NCBI GenBank assembly: GCA_963210315.1
Contig: OY723271.1
Coordinates: 806,001-870,000, forward strand
Length of the DNA stretch: 64,000 nt
Source: Rhynchopus euleeides
Lineage: Eukaryota > Euglenozoa > Diplonemea > Diplonemida > Diplonemidae
Reading direction: 5' to 3'
A model generated the notes under the pieces. That model was not told the DNA's origin. It worked only from the letters and a program-made list of their open reading frames with translations, and made no database searches. The position numbers were made by a program, and so were the translations under genes. Of the stretch, positions 45,958-54,860 are shown in pieces. Position 1 is the stretch's first letter. Every line of letters starts with the position of its first letter.

Positions 45958-46935
45958 GATGGAGGGGGGGCGGGGGGGAGAGAGAGAGAGAGAGGAGGGT
46001 GAAAAAAAGGAGGAAAAAATTCAGCAGAAGAAAAAAACAAAAGCTCAAACTCTGCGATACACACCCCCCCCCCCACCCCCTCCCGGGCGGGGCGCGGGGG
46101 AGGGGGGGGTGTGGGGAAATAGCAGGAGAGAGGAGAGACGGTGGATCGCAGAGTTTAACCTGGCCCTTCACAACCCGTGTGTGAATGGAGGGGGGGGGAG
46201 GAGGGGGAGGGTGGAGGGAGGGAGTACAGAAGGGAACCACTTCCCCCCCCTCCCCGGCTGGGAGCAGGTCGAGAGCGGATCAGCGGGGACACATAAGAGA
46301 GGTGGGGGGGGGGGGGGGTGGGGGGGTGGGGGTGGGGGTGGGTGGTGCGGTGTGCTGTGGTGTGTCGTTCGATAATATATCCCTGATCCTCTGCACCTCC
46401 CCTCACCCGACACACGCAGACACACGCCCCACCCCGCAAAGGTCTCGTGTCACTGCGGTTGGATGATGTGTGGGTGGGAAGCGGCAAAATCAGAGTGTTG
46501 GCATGGCATGGCATGGCTGCGAGTTGTTGATACCAAGAGGGGAGGGAGGGGGGGGGGTTTGGGTGGTGGTGGTGGTGGTGGTGGTGGTGGGGAGATGCCG
46601 ATACGAACCCCTGTGCGCGGCTTCCTGAAAAGCGATTGCCTGAACCATTAGTGAGTCCATTGCAATTTGTTTTTATTTTACCCAGTCCCTCCACAGGGCA
46701 ACCCGGGGGGGGTGGGGGGTGGGGGTGGGGGGTGCCGTCGACGCTTTCCACACACAAAACCTCAACTCCTGTGATGGGGGAGGCTAGCGGTGTGCGGAGC
46801 ACGTTTGGCTGCGGTGTCGTGACATTTTCTGCTCACAAGTGTGCGTAAAAATAGAAGCAGAAGGAAGCAGACGGAGCGTCTCCTTTCACTCGATATGCAG
46901 GTTGTGGCACGCTCGGGAGGCGGGGTGTGTGCTTG

Positions 46936-46980
46936 TCGCGAGTGAAGGGAAATCACCTCTCCCAACACCTCGAGCAATGT
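46936..46980. repeat. Recurrent upstream motif, copy 1
   Basis: TTGTCGCGAGTGAAGGG..CCCAACACCTCGAGCAATG resembles blocks at 54021-54066 and 56721-56776. All three have the same orientation and lie upstream of minus-strand genes. Confidence 0.5.
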
Positions 46981-48560
46981 GTCCCTTTCTGTAGTCACCA
47001 TACCAACTATGTCGCACAGGGGAAACTGTACGCACAACGGTAGTCGCGTGGCATGCCTGGGGGAGTGGGGGGTGCATGGTGAGTGGGGGGTGGCTCTTCG
47101 CTAACAGCAAAATTTCGGCAAAGTTTGACGATTACCCCCCTCTGGATCGGGGGGAAATGCGCCAAAAACGCACTTATTTTTCGGCACGGCAACGAAGGCA
47201 CCCTGAAGGTAAAGCAAGTCTCCCATGCACGTGGCATGCCGGGGGTGGTTCATTCACCTCTGCAATCTATCAGAAGAGGAGCAGGGAACACCAAAAAAAC
47301 GAGCAACACACATACGTGGATCGTCTTAGCAGTGGCAAGCACACCGAGCAGCTGCTCTTGATGTGATGCACTGTCTTGCACACGCGTGATTATTTCCAAT
47401 GTGTCGGGGTGGCAGGCAGGCAGGCAGGCTTGTGGGTCGGGGCAATGCATGCAAGATGAGCCCGCAAAGAAATTGGGTTTTATGGGATGGGGGGGGGGGG
47501 GGGGGGTCTCCGTGCCGGAGACACGGCGCAAAAAAATAAAATAAACAAACCACCTGTGTGCCGAAGCAGGGAAGGTGGGTCTGCACAAAACGGGCGCCGC
47601 ACAGCCCCCCCCCCCCCTTCGTCCGTTAGCCGAAGCAAATAAAGCAAAGTTTGGACACTTTGGACGCACGAACAAAGCCTGCAAATCTGACAGATGCGTG
47701 AAGGTGTTGGGAAGGATATATGATGTCAAGAGGAAGGAGAGGAGTTATCAAGGAGCAAGCACACCTCCACAGTTGTGTGATGGGCGTCGGGGCACGGGCT
47801 GAGCCCCCGTCTTCGAGCAGTAAAGGCAGCTGGCACAGCTACGAAGGTATGATTATTATTAACGGCCATTCCACGGCCAAAGTTGCTGCAGTGAAACAGC
47901 GGTACTTTCGGCAAACAAACGCTGTTTGCGCCACAGGGTTGGCTGATTGCGGTTCTGAAGAATGGGCGATCAGCAGGATTTGTTCGCAGATGCTACAATA
48001 CACCGGTGCAATACAGCAACCCGCAGAATTGCAGTGGAGAGGATAGGGTGAAGACGGGCGCACCCGTCAGACAAAACAGCTGCAGGCAGAAGAAATTGAA
48101 AAGATGTGGATTTGGAGTTTTTTTTCCGCTCCAACATGCAAGAAGGTGAGCCGCCCCCAACAACACATGTGTCGCACTGACACAGTTTGACAGAGCCAAG
48201 AATCCGTTTGAGTGAATACTCTCGCAATGCATGGGTTCCCCCATGTGCCCTTTGTGGGGCTCTAAAGCACGTGGTGTGTTGAAAAATTTGGTTCATTTCT
48301 TTTGATTTGACCCCACCCGCCCACCCCTCCCCCCCCTGGAGACCCGGAGTTCCGGAATCCTGAAAACACTGACCGTATTTTTCCCTCAGAAACTGCGCTG
48401 GCGTGAACACATTGTGTGGTAACCAAACAGACCCTCCCGCTTCGTGGAGAGGGTGCACGTCCATCAGAAGTGAATGTCACTTTCCCGCACGAAAGCCGTG
48501 CGAATCGTACACCTATTCCACTGCCGTGGGGAGAGAGATGAGATCTCAAAGTTTCTTCAA

Positions 48561-48677
48561 TGGGGGTCCTCGCTACCAGTCACAGCTTGTCACAGCTCGC
48601 CAGCCAGTGAGGGGAAGTAGGCCGTGGCTCACTTCTTCTCCTTCTCACTCAGTCACATCTGGTAGCGAGGGCCCCCA
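48561..48677. repeat. Inverted-repeat (MITE-like) element
   Basis: The arms 48561-48579 and 48659-48677 are 19 bp and match at 18 positions (core CCTCGCTACCAG / CTGGTAGCGAGG). They enclose about 80 bp. No target-site duplication is obvious. Confidence 0.65.
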
Positions 48678-49362
48678 ATCGGGTGATTTGTTTATTTCTT
48701 TTCCGTGCCATTACCTCGCTACTTTTCACAGCTGTACTTCTTTTTTTGACTCGCCTGAACTCATAAACAACAACAACAACAACGGGGTGTGGGTGGAACA
48801 CAGGCCCATTTGCCAACATGGCACCCGACACGAAGCCCGCCCCCCAATCTGACTCGAAAATCCGGTGCACACCACCTGGAAACTAGGTCCTGGAGGTGCT
48901 GTGGGGGCTTCTAGGGCCTTTAGGTATCACTTCAAAAAAGGTGACGCATTTGTCTCCGACACATGGATCTTTTTTGCAGGAGGGGGGAGAGCGGCCGATC
49001 ACCCTGCCCCTGATGCGAGTGCCACTGCGACACACACGCGAACCTCTTTGGAGCCGTGGGGCGCACTGGGAGATCACATCGAGAGCACCCTTGCTGTGAA
49101 GGGGGGCGATGAGACAACAGACATTTGGGCTGCACACTCCACCACATCACCACACACAGAAGGGGTGGGCAGCACAGATCCGCACAGGGTTGCCCACTAA
49201 AAACATGGTCACTACACACATGCACACTGCCTGAGAAAACACAGACACGCTGAGAGTTGCATGACACCTCTGCTCCTTTCCCCACCATCAGCATTATACA
49301 CACACACACAGGGGGGGGTGGGCTAGGACCCGTGCAGGGTTAACCTGCCTTAAAAAGTGATC

Positions 49363-49396
<34 letters not shown>
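49363..49396. repeat. (CA)n microsatellite
   Basis: About 17 CA dinucleotides directly abut the left copy of the 0.36-kb direct repeat. Confidence 0.95.
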
Positions 49397-49397
<1 letters not shown>

Positions 49398-49753
49398 GCC
49401 CTCAAGACTCTTGAAGCGGCCTGACTATTTAGTGTCTTCGTCGCAGCAAGGGGGCGATATATACCGCCTTTTTTTATTGATTTCACGTGTCAGTGTTTGA
49501 CTTTTTCGCAACTTCATTTCTTCCTTTTCTCCCTCTCCAACCCCACCCGTGACACCACCAGGGTTTAGCTAGCCCTGGTCCGATTATCCCCGGTTCTTCG
49601 CTGAAGAGACGCGGCCGGGGGGAGGGGTACGAAGAGTACGCGTCGAAACCGGTGTCACGTCGTGTTGGGGAATCCTTCGGGAGTGCGATACTGAAGGGGA
49701 GGTGCTACTGCCCGTGCAGGGCGACACCGCCTTAAAACTTCATAACCACACAC
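49395..49753. repeat. 0.36-kb direct repeat, left copy
   Basis: It begins CAAGCCCTCAAGACTC and ends ATAACCACACACA. It matches 50195-50552 almost base for base; differences are in a T-run near 49468 and one base near the end. It contains short hairpins such as CCAGGG..CCCTGG. It looks like one of a pair of long terminal or tandem repeats. Confidence 0.93.
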
Positions 49754-50194
49754 AAACCCTCTATTCCCCCAGGCCTGATGAGCAAACCCCCCTGCCCCAT
49801 GTTGTGACTTCCTTTCTACCTTGCACAAAACATCCCATTTTCCCCTTTTCTTCCTTCGAAAGTGTTGTGACTACCCCCCCTTCCCCACCCCTCGGGAGTG
49901 CCACTCCTCTGGTGGTTAAAAGTGACCCGCCGTTGTGCCTTCGGCATCTGTTGCGTGTGCCGTCGTATGCTTCCTATGCACTAGTTATAGCTATCCGGGG
50001 GCGGTCTGCTGTCGCACCAGTGGGCTGCCCCACCTCTGCACCCTCGGTTTTTAAGATGTTCACCACAGCGGAGAATGATCCCCTTCTCTGTGGCGATCGA
50101 GCCAAGCTGGACGAGGTTCGCCTTCGGGCGAAGGTCATGTGGGCGGACAAAAGGTGCCTGCTCCTGAGACTCATCAGCAACCTGTTTCTTCCTT
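49754..50194. other. Spacer between the paired 0.36-kb repeats
   Basis: This 440-bp unique stretch is open on the plus strand (part of a frame at 49702-50214), but no protein family is recognisable. Neither a primer-binding site nor a polypurine tract is clear. Confidence 0.5.
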
Positions 50195-50552
50195 CAAGCC
50201 CTCAAGACTCTTGAAGCGGCCTGACTATTTAGTGTCTTCGTCGCAGCAAGGGGGCGATATATACCACCCTTTTTATTGATTTCACGTGTCAGTGTTTGAC
50301 TTTTTCGCAACTTCATTTCTTCCTTTTCTCCCTCTCCAACCCCACCCGTGACACCACCAGGGTTTAGCTAGCCCTGGTCCGATTATCCCCGGTTCTTCGC
50401 TGAAGAGACGCGGCCGGGGGGAGGGGTACGAAGAGTACGCGTCGAAACCGGTGTCACGTCGTGTTGGGGAATCCTTCGGGAGTGCGATACTGAAGGGGAG
50501 GTGCTACTGCCCGTGCAGGGCGACACCGCCTTAAAACTTTATAACCACACAC
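50195..50552. repeat. 0.36-kb direct repeat, right copy
   Basis: Second copy of 49395-49753, offset 799-800 bp, also ending in a CA-rich tract. Confidence 0.93.
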
Positions 50553-50555
50553 ACA

Positions 50556-50628
50556 CACACACAGGGGGCGACGATCCGCGCAGGATCTTCCCACACAAAA
50601 CGTGGTAACCACACACACACACACACAC
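50556..50628. repeat. CA-ended ~60-bp repeat unit
   Basis: GATCCGCGCAGGATCTTCCC..AAAACGTGGTAACCACACAC is one of at least five related units. Others are near 49163-49217, 49309-49396, 49700-49753 and 50498-50552. Each ends in a CA run. Confidence 0.65.
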
Positions 50629-50689
50629 CACCTGGTCTGAGCACCGATAGGCTGGCACCATCCGCTGCTGCAGCGCTAAGCGGAGGTGT

Positions 50690-51607
50690 TCATTCAATCC
50701 CCATGATTTTCAAAGTCTTCTTACTGTCCACAGAAGTGCGGATCACACTGCGGTCGAAACCAACGCAGAACCACGGGTCCACTAACACACCAGGGATCTG
50801 GATCCTGCTGAGAGGGTCCTTCGTCAGCAGGCTCTCGACCAGCCTCCAGGCCAGCTCCGGCACCCAGCCGCAGGGGTACGGGCTGCTGCCTCTGATCAGA
50901 TCCATCATGACCGTTTCCTTCTTGGCGCGGAAGGGGAAACCGCCGCAGAGCATGGCGTAGAGCACCACACCGCAGGACCACACGTCGGCAGCAAACACGT
51001 CATACCCTGACTCCTCGCTGAACACCTCGGGTGCAACGTAGTGCAGGGTGCCGCAGACGCTTTTCAGCTTCAGGGAGTGGGGGATGGCGCCCATCTGATC
51101 CTTCCGCTGCACGTTGCTGAGCCCGAAGTCTGTTATCTTCAGCGCGCCTTTGGAGCCCAGCAGGATGTTCTCCGGTTTGATATCCCGGTGCGCAATCTGC
51201 ATCTTGTGGCAGTAATCCACGGCGCTGATGATCTGCTGGAAATACCCGCGCGCCTCATCCTCGGGCATCCCCTTCCCGGGGTGGATCCTGTTCATGAGGC
51301 TCCCCTTGTCTGCAAGCTCCATCACGATGTAGATGTTGGAGGTCGTTTGCATCGCCTCCTTAAGGCGGATGATACCGGGGTGCCCCATCAGGCAACGCAT
51401 GGCGCCGACCTCCCGTGAGAGCATGGCGCGGGCGTCCGCGTTTTTGGCGTTGGAGATGTCGTTCTTCCTGATCCGTTTGATGGCGCACAGCTCCCCAGTC
51501 GCCGTGTGGTATCCCCGCTGGACGGTGGCGAATGTGCCCTCTCCAAGGATCCTTGGCTCCAGCACATACTTCCCGACAAGCACTCCAGGGGAAGCAGGTG
51601 TGGTCAT
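50690..51607 (-). CDS. CAMK/SNF1-like serine/threonine protein kinase
   Basis: Single exon, 305 residues, consisting almost only of a kinase domain. The start ATG at 51607 (MTTPASPG) comes just before the domain; the frame is open further upstream but codes nothing kinase-like. Residues: glycine loop GEGTFATV (22-29), Lys44 (AIK), Glu66 of helix C, HRDIKPEN with Asp142, Lys144 and Asn147, Asp160 of DFG, and APE at 192-194. All catalytic residues are present, so it should be active. The activation loop (KLKSVCGTLHYVAPE) has Ser183 where AMPK-type kinases carry the activating Thr. The family is CAMK/CAMKL by the GTLHYVAPE and LLTKDPLSRI patterns. There is no C-terminal regulatory domain, so it is short for the family. 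Confidence 0.9.
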   Translation of the reverse strand: MTTPASPGVLVGKYVLEPRILGEGTFATVQRGYHTATGELCAIKRIRKNDISNAKNADARAMLSREVGAMRCLMGHPGIIRLKEAMQTTSNIYIVMELADKGSLMNRIHPGKGMPEDEARGYFQQIISAVDYCHKMQIAHRDIKPENILLGSKGALKITDFGLSNVQRKDQMGAIPHSLKLKSVCGTLHYVAPEVFSEESGYDVFAADVWSCGVVLYAMLCGGFPFRAKKETVMMDLIRGSSPYPCGWVPELAWRLVESLLTKDPLSRIQIPGVLVDPWFCVGFDRSVIRTSVDSKKTLKIMGIE

Positions 51608-52208
51608 GTGGCCCCTGCCACCGGCGCTGCCCTCCCTGCCCCGGTGGAAGTGATGTGAGGTGCCCCCAACAAAGCACCACACCACGTCTCGGCGCCGCCT
51701 GGAGGGGGTGCGGTGTTTGCTGTGCAAACCCAGAAATGGGAGGGGCACTGGGGGAGGCACACGGAAGAGGCACGCAGACACCACCTGCAGATGCAAGGCT
51801 GGGCAAGCAAAGAAGCACGCCGATCTGGCCTTCTGCCCAGACGTCTTGTTCTGAACCCTCAGCCCGTGTGGCAGCCTCGTAGTCCCCACGCGGCTCCACT
51901 GCTCCGGTTCTGTTCTGCGTGTTGCGCTGATATTGCAAGGCACAGCCCAGCAGGCGCGTCGTGTTTGTGTCAAACGCATCGTGTCGTGGAAAGCGTTCAG
52001 ATTGAAAGAAGGGTGCGGGTGGGAGCGATATTTCGCCCCCAACCCGGTTGCACAAACGCTATCAGTTCCGTTTGCTTCACTCACCCGCGACAGGGAAATA
52101 CAAAAAAACATGTTGTTTTGTTGACCGCTTCAACAAATTGTGGCAGCCTTCATGGCAGTGACACTTGCCCCCAGCTCCGGTGTGATTGTGCGTGTTCTTG
52201 TGTTGCAG

Positions 52209-52363
52209 GCTATCTGGATTCAGCTCCGGTGACGCCATGTGACCCAAAAAAGCTGAAACCCCGCTGACACTCCTGAACCAGATAGCTATATGATTTGAAA
52301 AGTTACTTACCCATCCCCCGACTGGGGGAGCAGGCAGCGCCACTTGGGCTGAACCCAGATAGC
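52209..52363. repeat. Inverted-repeat (MITE-like) element
   Basis: GCTATCTGGATTCAGCTC (52209-52226) pairs with 52346-52363, matching at 16 of 18 positions. The word AGATAGCTATA also occurs internally near 52281. Confidence 0.6.
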
Positions 52364-52768
52364 TATATTGGCGTGATCATGTAACCCCCTGGAACTGGTA
52401 CAGACCTGGCACAGAACCCCATAGGACCATGCCATTGTTGTTGGTGGATTTCTACTTCTGCAGGTGCTGCGAATAGCTGTCATTGCACTAACTGGATCTT
52501 TCTGCTGTTGATACCATTCACTCGGACCGCCTCAGGTGTGGCAATCTGAGCTTCATGTATATAGTGGCTCTCTTCCGTGAGAAAACCGAACAATGAACGG
52601 TGAACAAATGAAGGAATATGGGAAACTGTGTGTCTGCAAATCAAAGGGGATAGAAGAAGCAGCGGGGTATTCGACAACACCCGGACACACCTGTTGCGGG
52701 TGTGCTGTCCTGCATGATCTGCAGCACACAGTGTCCTGCGTTGAAAGCAAACGTTCCCTCATTTTTCT

Positions 52769-52808
52769 GGAAAAAAGATAAGGCTGTTGTTTGTGCGCCA
52801 AATCCGGG
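52769..52808. repeat. Short dispersed repeat B, copy 2
   Basis: Counterpart of 42452-42490 (AAAAGATAAGGCTGTTGTTT followed by GTGCGCCAAA). Confidence 0.6.
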
Positions 52809-53240
52809 CAAAAACAAAAGCAACTCCGCAGCCTGATGAGGAGGTTGAATTTGTTGCCCAAGCGCTGCCTACTATCTTTTTGACACTGACAGGTTCCCTG
52901 TTGTGGTAAAAAATACGGAAATGTGTTCGTTCTGTTGGTAGCAGAGGTGAGACAAGCGAAAAGACCCAAGCTCTTTTGCGGTATGACACGGAGGAAGAGA
53001 ACTCGCACTAACCTGAACGAGAGGTACACGGCTGTGGTGGGGTTGCGTTGTCAGATCAAGAACCTGGCACTGCCTTCCGTAGGCATCCTGTGTCTTGCAA
53101 CTCAGCAGCTCACAGGGTCCACGGACTCCAGGCGTTCAAACCCGGACCGATTCTTATCCTTACAAACCCAGCAACAGAACCATGCCACGCGACTCTGCTT
53201 GTGGCTTCTGGCTAACAGTCATGAAAGCTGCCGCCTCAAG

Positions 53241-53723
53241 CTAATCCTCCATATAGTATGTTCTCTCGAGCTCCTCGACCTCGAGCGCCACCTGAGGCAC
53301 AAGCAGTGCCCAGGCAGGTAGGTTCGCCGCGCGAAGGTACTCCGCATTCCACGGGGTGCGTTGCCTGACTTCCCGTTCCTCTTCGAACCGCTCAAGGAAG
53401 CGAGCACCCGTGAGGGCGACGTCGATGGAGCACCCCTGTGAGACACGTGCGACATCGCACAGAGGGGTGCTGTCGTCGAGCACCTCCCCATCCACCGAGA
53501 GTTCCACGTCCTCGGGTCGCGTGTCGGGAGGGGACCCGAGCACCACGTCGAGTGCAGTTGCCTTGAGACGGCTGAGCTGACCCCTGCCCTGTCTAGCGTA
53601 GAAGGACCCTTTCGAGCCGCCTTTCCCCTTGCCTTGAGAGGCTTGAGGCGGCCCGATGTGCACCGCATGCTGTTCCCCAGTCAGGCTGTCCTTCAGGAAC
53701 ACCTCCATTCCTTCAGCAGACAT
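53241..53723 (-). CDS. Small protein with ubiquitin-like fold (putative)
   Basis: 160 residues, starting MSAEGMEVFLKD at 53723. The opening strand (MEVFLKDSLTGEQHAV), the ATALDVVL helix start, the VELSVDGEVLDDSTPL strand-loop and the VSQGCSIDVAL strand follow the order of a ubiquitin fold. A basic, Gly/Ser-rich insert of about 30 residues interrupts the first part. There is no C-terminal diglycine, so it is unlikely to be a conjugated modifier. The C-terminal 50 residues (ARFLERFEEE..YYMED) are charged and not recognised. The frame is open upstream to 54257 over low-complexity DNA, which I exclude. Coding is supported by third-position GC bias. The function is unknown. Confidence 0.6.
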   Translation of the reverse strand: MSAEGMEVFLKDSLTGEQHAVHIGPPQASQGKGKGGSKGSFYARQGRGQLSRLKATALDVVLGSPPDTRPEDVELSVDGEVLDDSTPLCDVARVSQGCSIDVALTGARFLERFEEEREVRQRTPWNAEYLRAANLPAWALLVPQVALEVEELERTYYMED

Positions 53724-54509
53724 GATTCGTTTTGCCTGTGTGTCTGGTGGGTGGTGCGGTGTGGCGAAGTCACAGGGCGGTGCAGCCACTGCAATCTCTA
53801 AGAGCACATCTTTGGTTGGCATCAGTAGCGGGCAGAGGTGGGGGTGTTGCTTGTGACCGGGACATGTAGAAGCAGTCGACCAACGGCTGGTTGATTGCCA
53901 TGGGAGGGCGCCTGGGGGAGGGGGCGGGCGGGGGGCTGCTGCTGCCACGGTGTGCATTGGTCGGCATAGTTGCGCGAAAGGATATTCTGCTTGTGATGGT
54001 GGGGGGGGGGGGGGGGTTAATCGTCGAGAGTGAATGAAAAAGCAAGTCGCCCAGCACCTTCTTGGATGGTGGGGGGGAGGGGGGGAGGAACGGAAGAAGA
54101 AGCCATCGCCTGAGAAACAGCAGGATGGTGCCTCTTTCGCACCGACACCTGGAAAGATGCCGGTGCAGAAGCGATGCAACCAGTAGTACGCTCGTCGAAC
54201 GGAAGAGCTTTTACATTCCTTCGAGCAGAGCAGATCGGGCTCGCACCCATCAAACAAAACACAGTGTCAGTAGTGTGGTTGCGCCTCAAACACTGGGCGT
54301 GAACTATATACGGAAGAAAGCGGCATTCGCACGTTTGACCTGTGAAACAACTTCCTGGGGGGCTTCCCTCAAAAGCGAGCCATCCCAACGAAATAGTGTC
54401 ACACTGACACGGCAACGCACAGTGAAGACCACAACACGTATACAGGCAGGGCGGAAGCTACTGGGCTGCGTCTTTTGAGATTGTGTTCTGTTCTGTTGCT
54501 GACCTCATG
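53724..54509. other. Intergenic region with G-run and recurrent motif
   Basis: No gene is seen. It holds a G homopolymer (54001-54016) followed by a copy of the recurrent upstream motif (54021-54066) and a second G-rich stretch to 54090. Confidence 0.6.
54021..54066. repeat. Recurrent upstream motif, copy 2
   Basis: TCGTCGAGAGTGAATG..AAGCAAG..CCAGCACCTTCTTGG lies 0.3 kb upstream of the ubiquitin-like gene. Compare 56721-56776. Confidence 0.65.
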
Positions 54510-54860
54510 TTATGGGGGGAGGCCATTCGGGGGCTGATGATTCAGCACAGACTCCACCTCATATACCACAGCATCTTCCTGCGGCACACGTGCTGTGGTG
54601 GCACGCAGCATCTCGCGCACAGCACCCGGTGGTGCCTCTGCCGTGTACAGGCACCGCATGTGCATCGACAGAGCCAGACGGCGCAGCGCAAGGCTCGCCT
54701 CCACAGCACCGCCTGACGCAGTCACGAAGCGCTGCCGCGCCGTCCCCACGTCACCGTGCTCGACAGTCCCGCTCGCAATACCAAGCGTCGCCACCGTCTT
54801 CCCTTCACCGTGCTGCATCACGCGCTGTGCAAACCGCAGTGCGCTCTCTGCGTGTGCAGT
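54510..54860 (-). pseudogene. Second cyclase-homology domain, in frame after the TGA of the adenylate cyclase
   Basis: Read in the same frame as the cyclase at 54861-56612, immediately after its TGA, this stretch gives about 116 codons ending with a stop at 54510. The sequence ALRFAQRVM, TLGIASGTVEHGDVGTA, RFVTASGGAVEASLALRRLA follows the order of a class III cyclase domain (GI.SG.v..G.vG..r..v...G.aVe.A..L). The beginning of the same domain (SGGVLMTLFGSNFFIGWN) lies just before the TGA. It may be a degenerate C2-like half truncated by a nonsense mutation, read through, or affected by a sequence error. No short GT-AG intron near the stop restores the frame. Confidence 0.6.

Larger units (their letters stand above)
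45958..49394. other. Long low-complexity intergenic region
   Basis: I find no convincing gene. It has G-rich runs (45961-46350, 46700-46735, 47490-47507), a (GGT)n at 46563-46590, a (GGCA)n near 47408-47428, a (CAA)n at 48766-48782, a copy of a recurrent upstream motif (46936-46980) and an inverted-repeat element (48561-48677). Open frames here are artefacts of homopolymers. Confidence 0.6.
51608..53240. other. Intergenic region with small repeats
   Basis: I find no supported gene. It contains the inverted-repeat element 52209-52363 and the short dispersed repeat at 52769-52808. The open frame upstream of the kinase start (to 52111) lacks any domain. Confidence 0.55.

Noticed and set aside
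45860-46375. Open frames through the purine-rich tract upstream of the PKD2-like gene
   Set aside because: They are products of (GGGA)n and poly-G tracts, with Lys/Glu/Gly or Pro/His runs only.
46590-46665. tRNA-Leu(CAG)-like stretch on the minus strand (TTCAGGA loop, GGTTCGTATC)
   Set aside because: The acceptor arms do not pair, the T-stem fails after one pair and the anticodon stem has a mismatch. At most a degraded tRNA-derived repeat.
49395-50552. Confident call of an LTR retrotransposon
   Set aside because: No primer-binding site, polypurine tract, gag-pol or clear target duplication is visible, so only a direct-repeat pair is reported.
51608-52111. 168-codon upstream extension of the kinase frame
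   Set aside because: The sequence has no kinase or regulatory similarity and no host-like codon bias. The ATG at 51607 starts directly before the kinase domain.
53724-54257. 178-codon upstream extension of the ubiquitin-like frame
   Set aside because: It crosses homopolymers and Pro-rich low-complexity sequence, unlike the compact coding part.
54843-54860. A 17-bp intron (GTGAAC..CGCAG) removing the cyclase TGA
   Set aside because: It would shift into a frame without cyclase similarity, and 17 bp is far shorter than the other introns here (95-845 bp).
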